DNA from: Agarophyton chilense
Lineage: Eukaryota; Rhodophyta; Florideophyceae; Gracilariales; Gracilariaceae
Length of the DNA: 64,000 nucleotides
Direction: 5' to 3'
NCBI GenBank assembly: GCA_030374765.1
Contig: JARGXX010000012.1
Coordinates: 496,001 to 560,000 of the forward strand
Positions 11,879 through 22,007 of the stretch are shown one piece after another. A program made the translations under genes and the position numbers. The first letter of the stretch is position 1, and every line of letters starts with the position of its first letter. Under the pieces are notes generated by a model that saw only the letters and a program-made list of their open reading frames with translations, did not search any database and was not told the DNA's origin.

Positions 11879-12907
11879 ATGCATCTTCCTCAGCGAAAGC
11901 GAGCACGCGGACCGAGCGCCTTTGCTCCTGCTGTCGGCGTCAAAGGCGCCTCACCTGCAAGCGCCTCCTCAGAGCCACAAACTCCAGTCAAACCGTCTCC
12001 CAAACCGCCCTCGTCAAAGTCCCAATCGCTGCCGTTCAAGTCCGCGGCTCTCCACCTTCTAAGCGGCGGTCTGTCGGCAGGACTTGTGCGGGCTTCTCTT
12101 CAACCCCTTGATACCTGTAAGACACGACTACAGGCTGCACATCTGCCACAATATACCTTCCGGTCTGTCTCCAACCTTCTGTTTTCAGATGGTGTGCCCG
12201 GGTTGTATCGAGGCGTGATCCCTGGCATTGTAGGGATTGTGCCGGCTGCCGCCATTTACATGCTCACCTTTCAGACTTTAAAGAAATCGCTTTCTAGACG
12301 CTTTCCGGCCCGCGCCAGAGATGTTGTCGTCGCTTCTTCGGCTGCGCTGGGCGATGTGGCTGCCTCACTCGTGCGGGTTCCTTGCGAGGTGTTGAAACAA
12401 AGACTACAGGTTGGTATCTATCCAAACGTCGCCCATGCTTTGCGAGCTTCTTTTTCTGCCCCGCTGCCGAAAATGTACTCTGGATTATCGGCGCAACTGG
12501 CCAGGGACGTCCCTTATGCTGCCGTTGAATTTGTCGTGTACGAGAACTTGAAAGAGCGGTTCAAGTCGGATGGGCGAATGGTCAAACGTGCTCGATCCCA
12601 CTCCCTCATCGTAGGCGGTGTTTCCGGTGCAATCGCTGCTGTCATCTCCAACCCCCTGGATGTGGTTAAGACACGTCTGATGACCCAAACATCAACGTCT
12701 GCCGTTCGGTACCGCGGCGTTGCACACGCCTTAACCACCGTCGCGTCCCAGGAGGGTTTAAGCGCGTTTGCCAAGGGTATTGCGCCAAGAATTGCTGCCA
12801 AGACATTGCAAAGCGCCTTGTTTTTCGCTGCGTATGAACAGGTCAAGGCTACCCTAGGACAGATGCTCGGTGTGGGCCCCAAGGTTGCCACCGATAGCGG
12901 TTTGTAG
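11879..12907 (+). CDS. mitochondrial carrier, S-adenosylmethionine type (SLC25A26/Pet8-like)
   Basis: This is a predicted solute carrier of the mitochondrial or plastid inner membrane. It has 342 residues starting at the first in-frame ATG (11879). It has the three tandem repeats of the SLC25 family with signatures PLDTCKTRLQA, VPCEVLKQRLQV and PLDVVKTRLMT, each near the end of an odd-numbered helix. The RVPCEVLKQR form of the second signature resembles the S-adenosylmethionine carriers (family knowledge), which exchange cytosolic SAM for organellar S-adenosylhomocysteine. About 60 N-terminal residues are Pro/Ser/Lys-rich and precede the first repeat; they could be a targeting extension. It is a single exon with no visible intron. 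Substrate assignment rests on motif resemblance only and could be another small SLC25 subgroup. Confidence 0.78.
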   Translation: MHLPQRKRARGPSAFAPAVGVKGASPASASSEPQTPVKPSPKPPSSKSQSLPFKSAALHLLSGGLSAGLVRASLQPLDTCKTRLQAAHLPQYTFRSVSNLLFSDGVPGLYRGVIPGIVGIVPAAAIYMLTFQTLKKSLSRRFPARARDVVVASSAALGDVAASLVRVPCEVLKQRLQVGIYPNVAHALRASFSAPLPKMYSGLSAQLARDVPYAAVEFVVYENLKERFKSDGRMVKRARSHSLIVGGVSGAIAAVISNPLDVVKTRLMTQTSTSAVRYRGVAHALTTVASQEGLSAFAKGIAPRIAAKTLQSALFFAAYEQVKATLGQMLGVGPKVATDSGL

Positions 12908-13482
12908 TGCTAGCCTTTGGCCGCCTTTTTTTTGTTTTTGTACCACAACCGTGTTGTTATCATTATATGTATTCTGTTATAGGAGGCTTTTGGTTTTCTT
13001 GCTGGAAGCGCATGGCCCTTGGCCGGGTTCGGGGCTGGGCGGATGACGAGGTGCGTCTTGGGTCAAGAACACCCTTTGCGACTTACGCGGGCTGATGGCT
13101 TCCTGCGTACCCTTGGTAGATATGACTTGGTCACACGTACTGTGCATGCTTGCGGACGCTTTTACAGTAGGGACATGTGGCCATATTCCGCCTTACCGAT
13201 GCATGAAAGGTATGCACCTAAGATGCAACGTGAACCATCGTTGAGGTGCACGGCTCGTCAACGTCGCACCTCGGCGATGCAAATTACACAGTTCATCGTA
13301 GAATCCGTACGATCCACCCACCCGCCACAGCGCCATGGCAGTTATTTAAACATCGACGCCTAAAGCCTCATGATGCGCTGCGCACTTGGAGATACTCGGC
13401 CAACTGCACAAGTAAACCATCTGCCCGTACAGTAACACAATCTAACATATATCCCCATCCCCTCATCCCTCCCCTCTCCGCC
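12908..13482. other. intergenic region, carrier 3' end to haloperoxidase 5' end
   Basis: The first part is T-rich after the carrier stop, as expected for a 3' UTR. The second half must contain the promoter and leader of the haloperoxidase-like gene. A TATA-like word ttatttaaa lies at 13342-13350, about 135 bp before the ATG. Confidence 0.45.
13342..13350 (+). promoter_or_regulatory. TATA-like box upstream of the haloperoxidase-like gene
   Basis: The word ttatttaaa stands alone in GC-rich surroundings about 135 bp upstream of the start codon at 13483. A role in transcription is an inference from sequence and spacing. Confidence 0.3.
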
Positions 13483-15003
13483 ATGACCGGAGCACCGCTT
13501 TTCGCAGTAATCCTTTTCGGGCTCATCGTCACCTCGCGTGGCGAGTGTGTATGCAATGGAATTGTATCCGATCCTACCCCGCTACCAGCCGCCTCCAACG
13601 TCGTCACCAAGCTAACCGCCGTGTTGCTCCGTTTGCAACGCGGATCGCCCGCTACACCGCAACGTCTAGCCATTGTCACTGGTTCTATGTTCGAGGCCTA
13701 CGCGCTATCTTCACGAATTTCTCTGGCACCAATCTCAGATACCTGCGCCTCATTGATCAATCCAGCCGTTAATGTAGACGACACAGCAGCTTACGCCGCC
13801 TTCGCTGCAATGCGATTGGTGTTTCGCAATGAACCTGAAAAACTTGTGTTGCTCGACGGGTATGTTTCACAGCTTGGATATGACACGCGCATTGTGAACT
13901 CACATGTTGGTGCTGTGATTGCAAGGGCGATTGCTGCAAAGTTCATGCTTTCCATGCCCACGCCTTACCAACCGCCAAACGCGCCTTCCCCCGCGTTCGA
14001 CGCAGCTTGCGATTCCCTGCAACAGTCGGATAAATGGCAGCCGCAGTGCGTGCAATCAGCGCACGGTGAAAAATGTGCTCCGCAACAAGTGATGTTCACG
14101 CCGTTCTTCAACGCTACGTACATCACGAGCAACCGTGCAGTGTTTAATTTGATTGCTGACATTCCGGCCCCTCCCTCGTTTGGCGGCAAGCTGTCAGACC
14201 TGCCGTTCACGGTTGGCACGAATTCTTTCGCAGACCAGTACCTGAAAGTAATTGAGGCGAGCGCGTCGCTCAATGATTACGGCAAGGTGCTTGCAGAATT
14301 CTTCGAGCCGAATGTTGGCTTAAATTTGTTCAATCGCGCTTTGGACGAGGCTTTGCAACGCGGGTTGAACAACACCGAAGCAGCTTCACTATTCTTTGCG
14401 CTTGGAGCTGCAATGCGCGATGCGCTCGTGACGTCGGTGACGATCAAATTAACATACAACACGGTGCGACCGGTGACGGTGATTCAATGCGCGTACTCCA
14501 AGCAGAATGTGAGCGCGTGGAGTGGACCGTATGGCGGCGTACGCGCCCTTGAGCGAAACGAGCCGCAGGAGCAGTTGTGGCGGCCGTATTTGCAAACGCC
14601 GCCCTTCCCCGGTTACATATCTGGGCACAGCGCGGTGGCTGCGGCCGGAACGCGCGTTCTGGGGCGGTTCTTCAAGGGCGAAAGGCCTGAGGGAGCAAAC
14701 TGCCACGTGACAAAGGCAGGGATGAGCAGGATTGAAGGGCGCATTGAGAAGGGCTCCGACGGGTACGTGGGCGGAGTGACTGATGTTGCGAATAGCGGCG
14801 GTGGTTCAGTGGGTTTCTCGCCGGCGCGGGATATTACGATATGCTGGAGGTCGTGGGAAGAGTTTTCTAATCTGGTGGCGACGTCCAGACTGGTTGGGGG
14901 AATTCACATTGGTGTGGATAACCAAGTTGGGAAGGACGTGGGGCGCAAGATTGGAGATGGGGCGTACGAGTTTGTGTTTGGTGGTGTGTCTCTAAAAGAG
15001 TAA
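13483..15003 (+). CDS. secreted vanadium-dependent haloperoxidase / PAP2-fold protein
   Basis: This is a predicted vanadate-binding enzyme that would use hydrogen peroxide to oxidise halides, as known for algal haloperoxidases; the related PAP2 acid phosphatases share the same site. It has 506 residues, single exon. The chosen ATG at 13483 opens a classic signal peptide (hydrophobic residues about 5-18 followed by SRGEC); the frame is open further upstream but without a better ATG. The site is complete: Lys322 and Arg329 with six residues between (KLTYNTVRP), the SGHS box (Ser380, Gly381, His382), and Arg469 with His475 (RLVGGIH). The Lys-x6-Arg and Arg-x5-His spacings equal those of fungal vanadium chloroperoxidase. 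Cysteines in the first half suggest a disulphide-bonded secreted protein. Halide preference (Cl, Br, I) cannot be read from the sequence. Confidence 0.83.
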   Translation: MTGAPLFAVILFGLIVTSRGECVCNGIVSDPTPLPAASNVVTKLTAVLLRLQRGSPATPQRLAIVTGSMFEAYALSSRISLAPISDTCASLINPAVNVDDTAAYAAFAAMRLVFRNEPEKLVLLDGYVSQLGYDTRIVNSHVGAVIARAIAAKFMLSMPTPYQPPNAPSPAFDAACDSLQQSDKWQPQCVQSAHGEKCAPQQVMFTPFFNATYITSNRAVFNLIADIPAPPSFGGKLSDLPFTVGTNSFADQYLKVIEASASLNDYGKVLAEFFEPNVGLNLFNRALDEALQRGLNNTEAASLFFALGAAMRDALVTSVTIKLTYNTVRPVTVIQCAYSKQNVSAWSGPYGGVRALERNEPQEQLWRPYLQTPPFPGYISGHSAVAAAGTRVLGRFFKGERPEGANCHVTKAGMSRIEGRIEKGSDGYVGGVTDVANSGGGSVGFSPARDITICWRSWEEFSNLVATSRLVGGIHIGVDNQVGKDVGRKIGDGAYEFVFGGVSLKE

Positions 15004-15013
15004 ATAAGAAAAA

Positions 15014-15038
15014 ATATATATATATATATATATATATT
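15014..15038. repeat. (TA)n microsatellite
   Basis: A run of about 12 TA units begins 11 bp after the haloperoxidase stop codon and lies between the convergent 3' ends of that gene and the acyltransferase. Confidence 0.9.
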
Positions 15039-15083
15039 TACATACACGAAGAGATTTACAGAAGAAAGAGCATTCTAAAGTGA

Positions 15084-16124
15084 TTATGATTCCGGTGGAC
15101 GGTTGTCGGGGAAAGTTTGAAGCTGTGCGGGCAGGGCCGAGTCGATGGCCTCAAAGGCTTTCTGCTGCAACTGCTCAACGGAGAGGGCGGTGCTATCAAG
15201 CGGGGGGTGGACAACAAGCGAAAAGGGCTGTTTCGGGTAGCGCAAGGGGACCCAGGCCCAGCTTGGCATGGCGTCTCTGGTGCCGAGGATGGTGACGGGG
15301 ACGACAGGGACGCTATTGGCCTTTGCGGCGCGAAAAGCGCCCGTTTTGAAGCGGCGCAACTTGCCGGTGCGGCTGCGCGTTCCCTCCGGAAAGATAACAA
15401 GCGACAGGCCATATTCAAGGACGTGCAGCATCTTGCGGTAGGCTTCCATCTGGCCGCGGCGGTTCATGCGACGCAAGGCGATGTTACCGGCCATGGCCAT
15501 GGCCCAGCCGACGATGGGAATGCGGAAAATCTCGGCCTTGGAGACGTACTTGATGCGGCGGCGCAGGTAGGCAAAGACGTAGATGTCGAGGTACGAGGTA
15601 TGATTTGCAACGAAGACGGCCGGGATATGTGGCGGGGGCAGCAGATGGGCGTTGACGACGCGCGTGGACACGCGCACAGACGCCAGCGAACACTTCATCC
15701 AGGCCATGGCGATGACGTCGTGGAAACGGCGCGTGGCGGCGTCGAAGCACAGCACCAACGGATGCGCCAGTAGCATGGGCACGAAGAGCAGCAGCGACCA
15801 CACGTAGGTGATGAAGAGAAATAGCAAGCCCGGCACTGACACGCGGCGCGAGGCGCTTGCGGCGGCGGCGGCGGCGGCGGCGGCGTCTGCATCGCCGACG
15901 TCGCGGTCGCGGTCGCGGTCGCGGTCGCGGTCGCGGTCACGCCGGGCAGGACGCTCCGCACTGGTAGCTACAACGAGGGCGGCGCGTCGGGAAGAGGAGG
16001 ACGACGGCGGGGCAGCGGCAGCGGCAGCGGCAGCGCCGCGCGCAAAGCGACACAAGCGCAGACGCAGGCGCAAGCGCGAGCGCGAGCGCGAAGGCAAGCA
16101 CGCCGGCGCCACAAACAGCGACGA

Positions 16125-16162
<38 letters not shown>

Positions 16163-16280
16163 ATGGCGGCGTCAAGCGCCGCCAAGCAGCACACAGCTCC
16201 GCGCGCGGCACGCAAGCGCACATGACGGGGCGTGGCGACCACGCACGCGCGTTTCGCCGTCGTGCGGCGCAGCTGCTCAT
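15084..16280 (-). CDS. 1-acyl-sn-glycerol-3-phosphate acyltransferase (PlsC family), probably plastid-targeted
   Basis: Family role: transfer of an acyl chain from acyl-ACP or acyl-CoA to the sn-2 position of lysophosphatidate, giving phosphatidate for membrane lipids. It has 398 residues from the first in-frame ATG (16280); a further Met lies at residue 20. The catalytic box NHTSYLD (His227 to Asp232, HX4D) and the acceptor-binding box FPEGTR (297-302) are intact, followed by VPVVPVTI. A hydrophobic segment lies at about 150-175. The first ~145 residues are Ser/Arg/Ala-rich and include Ser, Arg-Leu, Arg-Asp and Ala runs coded by simple repeats. This suits a plastid transit region but is unusually long and repetitive. 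The gene is divergent to the CHI-like gene at 16539. Confidence 0.85.
15857..16150. repeat. block of GC-rich simple repeats inside the acyltransferase gene
   Basis: The block contains a (gcg)n run near 15857-15883 coding poly-Ala on the minus strand, a cggtcg hexamer run near 15903-15940 coding alternating Arg-Asp, a run of ggcagc-type units near 16012-16034, and a gac triplet run near 16119-16150 coding poly-Ser. All keep the frame open, so they vary the protein's N-terminal region. Confidence 0.85.
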
Positions 16281-16538
16281 GAGCGCGCGAAGCGCGCGGA
16301 GCTCGCGCGAGTGCGTGCAAAGCAGAGTTGTCGGTTGCCGAGAGCGCCGTGACACGCGTTGCGCGTGGTCTTCTTGGCCACGTGGACCACACCTTGCCAG
16401 GAGGTGCTGCGTGTGCCGCGTGGCTCGCGTGGCTCGCGTGGCTCGCGTGGCTCGCGTGGCTGGTAGACCGTCGGCTCGATGTAAACGTTTGTAGTCTGGC
16501 GTGGCGGAGGGGGTGGTGGGTGCGATCGAGGCGTCAGC
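16281..16538. promoter_or_regulatory. shared divergent promoter region, acyltransferase / CHI-like gene
   Basis: Only 258 bp separate the two start codons, so both promoters must lie here or overlap the genes. The region contains four perfect tandem copies of gtggctcgc (16420-16455) followed by a partial copy, and no clear TATA box. Co-regulation of the two lipid-related genes is an inference. Confidence 0.5.
16420..16463. repeat. tandem 9-bp repeat in divergent promoter
   Basis: There are four copies of gtggctcgc plus an eight-base partial copy. The repeat lies 76 bp from the plus-strand start codon and 140 bp from the minus-strand one, and could be a cluster of factor binding sites or simple slippage. 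Confidence 0.85.
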
Positions 16539-17447
16539 ATGGCGGCGCTTCAGCTGCGCGCGCTTCGACTGCGAGCGCTCGTCGCCGCGGCGCTGCGTCC
16601 GCCATCTTCATCGCTGCCGCCGTCGTCGCTGCCGCCGTCGTCGCTGCCGCCGTCGTCGCTGCCGCTGCGATCGGCGCCGCCGCCGCCAGCCCGTGCGCCG
16701 CCGCTGGCGCTGGCGCTGGCCGCCGCCGCCGCTGCCGCCGCCGCCGCCACCACCGCCGCGCACGCCGACCCCACCCCTCCGCACCTCGTCGCGCTCGACG
16801 CCGACGCCGACGCCGACACCGACACCGACGCCGCCGCCGCGCGCGTGGAGCCGCACACGGGCGTGCACTTCCCCGCCACGCTCTCGCCAACGGCGCACCT
16901 GCTCGGGCTGGGCGCGCGTTACATGGGCGGCGTCGTCAAGGTGTACGCCGCGGGAATCTACGTACATCCCACACACGCGCGCCGCGCCCTGCGCGCGTGG
17001 CGTCGCTTCTCGGCGCCCGAGTTGCTGCGCGCCGATCCGTTGTGGACCGTTTTGTGTACGCACGCCGCCGTGCCAACTGTGGTGCGTCTCGTCGTCGCGC
17101 GACAGGTGTTGGGCTCGCACATGCAGAACGGCTTTGAACGACAGTTGTTGCATCGCGTGGCGCGCGCCGCCAAGATGGGGGGGGCTTGTCGTCCGGTTGA
17201 GTGCAAGGCTCACGCAAAGCGATTCTGCGCCCTGTTTGCAAACGTTGGCACCATGAAGGTTGGAAGTGATGTGCGCATAGCGCTTGACGACGATCTTGTC
17301 ACCCTCACCGTCGATGGCAGATTGCTTGGCGAGATTCGCAGCAAGCAGCTTGCTTCCTCCCTGCTGGATATGTTTTTGGGCCCCAAAGCTGTCGTCGAAG
17401 GCTTGCGTCACGATGTCGCCAACGGTTTGGAACACCTTTTACGTTGA
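16539..17447 (+). CDS. chalcone-isomerase-fold protein (fatty-acid-binding FAP type), probably plastid
   Basis: CHI-like proteins of the FAP group bind fatty acids in plastids and influence fatty acid synthesis, whereas true chalcone isomerase acts in flavonoid synthesis; algae usually carry only the former. It has 302 residues from ATG 16539. Residues about 1-95 are Ala/Ser/Pro-rich with a repeated LPPSS unit and an Asp-Ala/Asp-Thr run, resembling a plastid transit region. The fold region starts at GVHFPATL, continues with GARYMGGVVKVYAAGIYV, and ends with DGRLLGEIRSKQLASSLLDMF. This C-terminal helix is diagnostic of the family. It is divergently paired with an acyltransferase, which suits a role in lipid metabolism. 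The exact ligand is not visible. Confidence 0.72.
   Translation: MAALQLRALRLRALVAAALRPPSSSLPPSSLPPSSLPPSSLPLRSAPPPPARAPPLALALAAAAAAAAAATTAAHADPTPPHLVALDADADADTDTDAAAARVEPHTGVHFPATLSPTAHLLGLGARYMGGVVKVYAAGIYVHPTHARRALRAWRRFSAPELLRADPLWTVLCTHAAVPTVVRLVVARQVLGSHMQNGFERQLLHRVARAAKMGGACRPVECKAHAKRFCALFANVGTMKVGSDVRIALDDDLVTLTVDGRLLGEIRSKQLASSLLDMFLGPKAVVEGLRHDVANGLEHLLR
16612..16840. repeat. simple repeats in the 5' part of the CHI-like gene
   Basis: Four tandem 15-bp units of the type gccgccgtcgtcgct (about 16615-16665) are followed by gcc triplet runs (about 16718-16760) and gacgcc/gacacc units (about 16798-16835). They code LPPSS repeats, poly-Ala and Asp-Ala/Asp-Thr, all upstream of the folded domain. 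Confidence 0.8.
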
Positions 17448-19989
17448 TGCCACTCTCACAAATACGCCCATCCACACACACCACAGTAAACAAGCGCTCC
17501 GTGCCACCCCACACCCATGCGGTACATGTATGCGCCATCTCAGTCAACAAAACGAGTACCGTGTGTTTCGTGAAAACAAATCGATCACCACAAATGAAAT
17601 ATAAGCACAGTGTTTGATGATTTTTTCTTTGGCTTCCTTCTCCAGGTCGCGAGTCAGCCTGAGACTATGCCTTGCAAATGCATTTCTCCAACGAGTTCAA
17701 TTGAGTCACTCCGGCCCTCGAGCTCGTCCTCTGCACCGGAGATCACATCTTTTATATATAAGTCCGCTCTAGAATTTCAGATCAATAGAAAACCCAAGTA
17801 GTGCCTCCCATTCACAGTTCATAGCTCTCACAAGGCGAACACAAAACTCCGTCTTTTCTGTTGAAAGCAAGAGTTTGTCTATGTATAGCGCCAGGATTCT
17901 CTTTCGAATGCTCACCTTTCTGACCAAGGAGACGGAGAGCTAATACTTCCAATTGGTTTGGTGAAGGTATCGATACGTTTCCACCACACTGTCAGTGCGA
18001 CAAATCACTTCTACTTTTTGTTCCTCAGATTTCTCTCATAGAGCCCCTTTCGCGCGAAACCTTTTCCAATTTCCAACCGTCCATTTACATATTCACTCAA
18101 ACTGTTCAGCAAATCGTTACTGATTTGTACAGAGAGTACAACTCTCTCCATCCTGGGGCGCTGCGCCTATATTAGAACCGTTCACCAGAGAGTGTACAGA
18201 AAAATGTACTGAGTCTCCATCTTAAACACTACTCCTCAGATGTGTGTATAATGTTTGAAAAGGGCGATAAAGCACGTTCTGAGTATACCTCACTGAATTC
18301 GGTGTTTGAATGCAATGCCACAATGCAACGTTCTACCCTTGGTACGTATGCGCCGCTGAAATTGTCACCATGATACGTACATCACTTGATGAGCGTGTCC
18401 TTTTTTCGTTATTCTGAATGATTTCTATATCTTTCAAATATCAAACTGAGTGATACTCCGTCTATATTCTGTCCCATTCTCATTCTCAATGGCCCAGTTA
18501 AATATCTTTTCACTGTTCCGCGATGCAGAATGCAATGCCCTAACTTGGAGCGTAGCTTCGTCCGGCCTCTCAAGCACTCAGAGCCACACATATGTACAAA
18601 ACAAGCGTTTGAACATGCGACACAGAAGAGATTGTACTTGTTCACGAAATACTGCTTCCATGTCCATCTGCTCGATATCAGCACTAACGTACCATATTGA
18701 ACTATTTTGGCATTCTACACATTCTCAAAGAGCGTCTCATAAGTAATTGAAATATTCGGCTTTCTAATTAACCAAGCATCCCGTTCTTTCCGTGTGGGAG
18801 AATGGCGTCTTCTTCCAACCAAACGGCTGATGGTGACCAATACCGCAAAGCTTTGAATATTCATAAAGTGACTGGGCCCCTTCTTTTCCCATATTGCCTC
18901 ATTGAGATCCCAGGAGAAGAAAAATAGAAGAAAAAAATACTCAGCTCAAGGTTTTTATTGGAGATGGCAAGTTGGTGTTCGAAAGTTTAGAAGGATAATT
19001 CCGTAGCGCTTCTTCGCGTAAATTAGACCAATCAAGTTCGTACTACGGTGATTACGATGAAAACATAGAGCAGAAGCAAAAAACTGGAGCTTCGAGTTGT
19101 TTTGGATTCGACTACCTAGCCCACTTAGTATGGCATTCGAAAAATTCTGAAGAGCTTAAGCCGTTTTGAGTGGACGACAACAACTCTATAGAATACACAT
19201 GTACAACAGAAGGCTTTGAATAGAAAAAGTCTGAATAAGACCCAAGCGCTGATAATCCCTCTTCAGCCCAACACAACTCGAAGAATGCTGCCCCTCTCTA
19301 TTGAAACGAAAACACTGAGTAACATGATCAGTTTGTTTTAGGCGGAGTTCTATCGCCTACTGTCTTGGAAAGAAAACGAGCAATACTTCTTTCGAAATGT
19401 GTTTCATATTACGTCTTTGCCTGAGATGTAAAGATTCCAAAGGATAGAAAAAGGGCGGTACGCTTACTTGCTTTAACGGACCGGTGTGAACTTGTTCTGG
19501 GGAAAGATTTTTTTCGCTGATGGAGAGGCACGGACTGATTTGATTTGAAGTTTGGTTAATGATGTGTTTATCCGATTGTGACATAACACTGGAACTCCTT
19601 TTGATGTAGAAATGTGAGGAATGCATGACGGTTGTCTGCAGTTGGGCGTGAGCTTGTTACACGAGCAATTATTTCAGTCGTAACGACTGGAATCAAATAT
19701 TTCGTTCTTTGAACCTAGCGCGCGGGGGCAAAGAGTTCTGAGGGGGCGGTACGATTAGGGGTTTGGATTGAACGAGTGGAGGGGGGGTGGGGTGGAGAAT
19801 GCAAAAGGGATGGTTCGGGCCGTGTGCTGCTCGATTCTTTTTCGTGCCCTTATGAGATTGCATTTAAAAGATTCACAGTGCTTAAAAATGCGAGGAACTT
19901 GTGCTGATTTGACTGAGACGGGCTCGTTCCGAGGGACGCGTCGCTTGCGCAAGACGGCACAAAAATCATTGGTTGAGACGAAGACGTGA

Positions 19990-20700
19990 CGGCATGTGCA
20001 ACGCGTCAGAAAAAGAAAGCGGCCAAACGGCGACCGACGGGCGATGCGACGCTCACGGCGGCTCGCGACTAGCCAAGCAAACAAACGTGGTGCAAGGGGG
20101 GCTGGCGCGGACGAGAGAGAGAAAGAGAGAGAGAGCGAGACAAGCAAACTGACGTAAGGTGCGCTGCTAAGCAAGCGGCGCGCAATGAGTCCGCCACGGT
20201 GCATGCACGTGGTGCTCGCTTCGTGACGTGCACGTGACGAATGAGCACGTACTTCTGTCAGCCCACCTTGCGCGTCGCGGACTCATCACCTCCGACACCA
20301 TCTTGCCAATGTCGTGCTCCAGCCTCCCACGTGAATGCGGTAAACGAGAGCGCATCTGTTCCACACAATTGTTCGTACTCGCCTCTCTCCTTCTTACCGT
20401 TTTACATCATGTCGTTTCGTCTTTCGCTAGTTCGTGCCTTGCTCTTTTACAGTCCTCTTTTGTCTTACAACCCTGGCAGTCGTCGCTCGCCGTCGTCGCT
20501 CGCCGTCGTCGCTCGCCATCGCCGTCAAACGCAGAATTTGATCGACTGGGCTTTCTATGACCGAAAATCAGCTAGACCAAAGATTCTACCACACAAACAT
20601 GTTTTGCAGCTTGATGCAACCTGCTTGTGTGATTCTTTCGCTGGAGGCCCAGCTCATTCTTCAGGAATGATACGGCGGGCTTCCTCACGTAATTAATAAC
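19990..20700. other. GC-rich island with unrecognised ORFs
   Basis: All recognised host genes in this window sit in GC-rich islands. This one holds a minus-strand ORF from an ATG at 20204 down to 19755 with a hydrophobic N-terminus, and a plus-strand ORF 20241-20696 with a threefold 13-bp cgtcgtcgctcgc-type repeat near 20478-20514. Neither has a recognisable motif. It may be a divergent promoter with short leaders, an unrecognised gene, or a noncoding transcript. Confidence 0.25.
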
Positions 20701-21639
20701 AACAACCACACACCTACAAAACACGTTTCCATCCCTATACTCTGACACGCTTACACGCGCATAGAAAACCTCCCAGTCGCAAATAGACTACGTATTCAAA
20801 CGCGTGTTTGTTTGCAGCTGCGTAAGCCATGGGGTATGTTGCGCACCGTGTGGAACTACTATACAGTCAGCCTCGCCGTTGGTAGCAGTGCACTACCAGC
20901 GATGACTTCTCAATTGGTTAGGACCCAGTTTGAATGCGCTATAGCGGCCGACGCTTTCGCCATCGTTCACGGCTTTCATTTTCAGGCTCTTGGTCATGGC
21001 CAGAAGCTGGGGCCCGCCAACACAGATGAGTGCAAGCAACAGCGCGGCATCAGACACGCTGCCACGGAAAACAATCTGAGAATCAGCAGGGATTCAGAGC
21101 TCTGTCACCTTTTGAAACTGGGCTCAAACAGAGCTCTGGCGCTTGTATGAATCAATTACTAAAAAAAAAGAATCTCAACTCGAGTCAATGCCTTTTTTTT
21201 GGCGTTCCCCGATGCGGCTCAGCTCATTGAAAACAGAAAGCATGCCCATTCGAAAACATATCATTTCCGGACCATGCACAATGCGAAAATGAGTCCGCGC
21301 GAGTGTTGCACACAGCGGTAATCAGTGGAATGTTCGATGGACTGTCTTTTTGATAGGCGTCTCGCAAGTTGGAAAAGTTTACCGCTCGTTGTAAAAATCC
21401 CCTTTCAATGTGGAAAATTTGATAAAATGATTCAGTGCTTCCTCCTTGGCGCATCATTTTTGATTCCGCTTATTCCGCGTCAATGTTGCTTTTTTTTGTG
21501 GCGTGTGCATTTCTGTATACGAACACTATCATTTTGCGTTGATTCCCTACTGCGAAAGATTATTGTCCCAAACATTTTTTGGTGCGTTTCAGTTTCTCAC
21601 CAATACAAACCAATACAATACAGTGCATATCTACTAATG

Positions 21640-21664
21640 CCCCCCCCCCCCCCCCCCCCCCCCC
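21640..21664. repeat. poly-C run of 25
   Basis: Twenty-five consecutive C residues lie in AT-rich sequence. Such a run could form i-motif/G-quadruplex DNA, or be partly an assembly artefact because homopolymers are hard to sequence. Confidence 0.95.
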
Positions 21665-21782
21665 TGGCCTTTTTGGGGAGGAAGCCCCACTGTTGTAATC
21701 GTTGTGTAATTCTGGCTGTAAAACATTTGAGTATATATATATATATGTGTCTGTGTTGGGTGTTGGATACTGTGAAAAGAGT

Positions 21783-22007
21783 ATGAAAAGCGAAAGATTT
21801 CAAGAATCTTCAGCTTTTGTCACCATCGGTAGTATCAATGTGAAATTCGATTATATTCGTAAAGAGAAGCGAGCAAACGCACCTCTCGAAGAAGGTGCCC
21901 GATCCATCGTGGTAGATATCCCGTATACTAAAGAACTGTCCAGAAGCCAAATTGCGCAAGAGCGCCTGATGCAGGTCCAGGGGGTCCATTCTGTTTTTAT
22001 GGGGTAG
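21783..22007 (+). CDS. small hypothetical ORF
   Basis: A 74-residue frame runs from ATG 21783 to TAG 22007. Its composition is ordinary for a soluble protein (charged, no low complexity), with segments such as INVKFDYIRKEKR and IVVDIPYTKELSRSQIAQE. No family is recognised and no neighbour supports it; it may be a fragment of a decayed gene. Confidence 0.2.
   Translation: MKSERFQESSAFVTIGSINVKFDYIRKEKRANAPLEEGARSIVVDIPYTKELSRSQIAQERLMQVQGVHSVFMG

Noticed and set aside
15117-16494. Long plus-strand frames (15117-15773, 15808-16494) opposite the acyltransferase
   Set aside because: The minus strand has intact HX4D and FPEGTR motifs; the plus-strand frames consist of simple-repeat translations and antisense shadow.
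16328-17256. Plus-strand frames 16328-17137 and 16501-17256 overlapping the CHI-like gene
   Set aside because: They are Arg/Ala-rich readings of GC-rich repeats in wrong frames; only the 16539-17447 frame has a family match.
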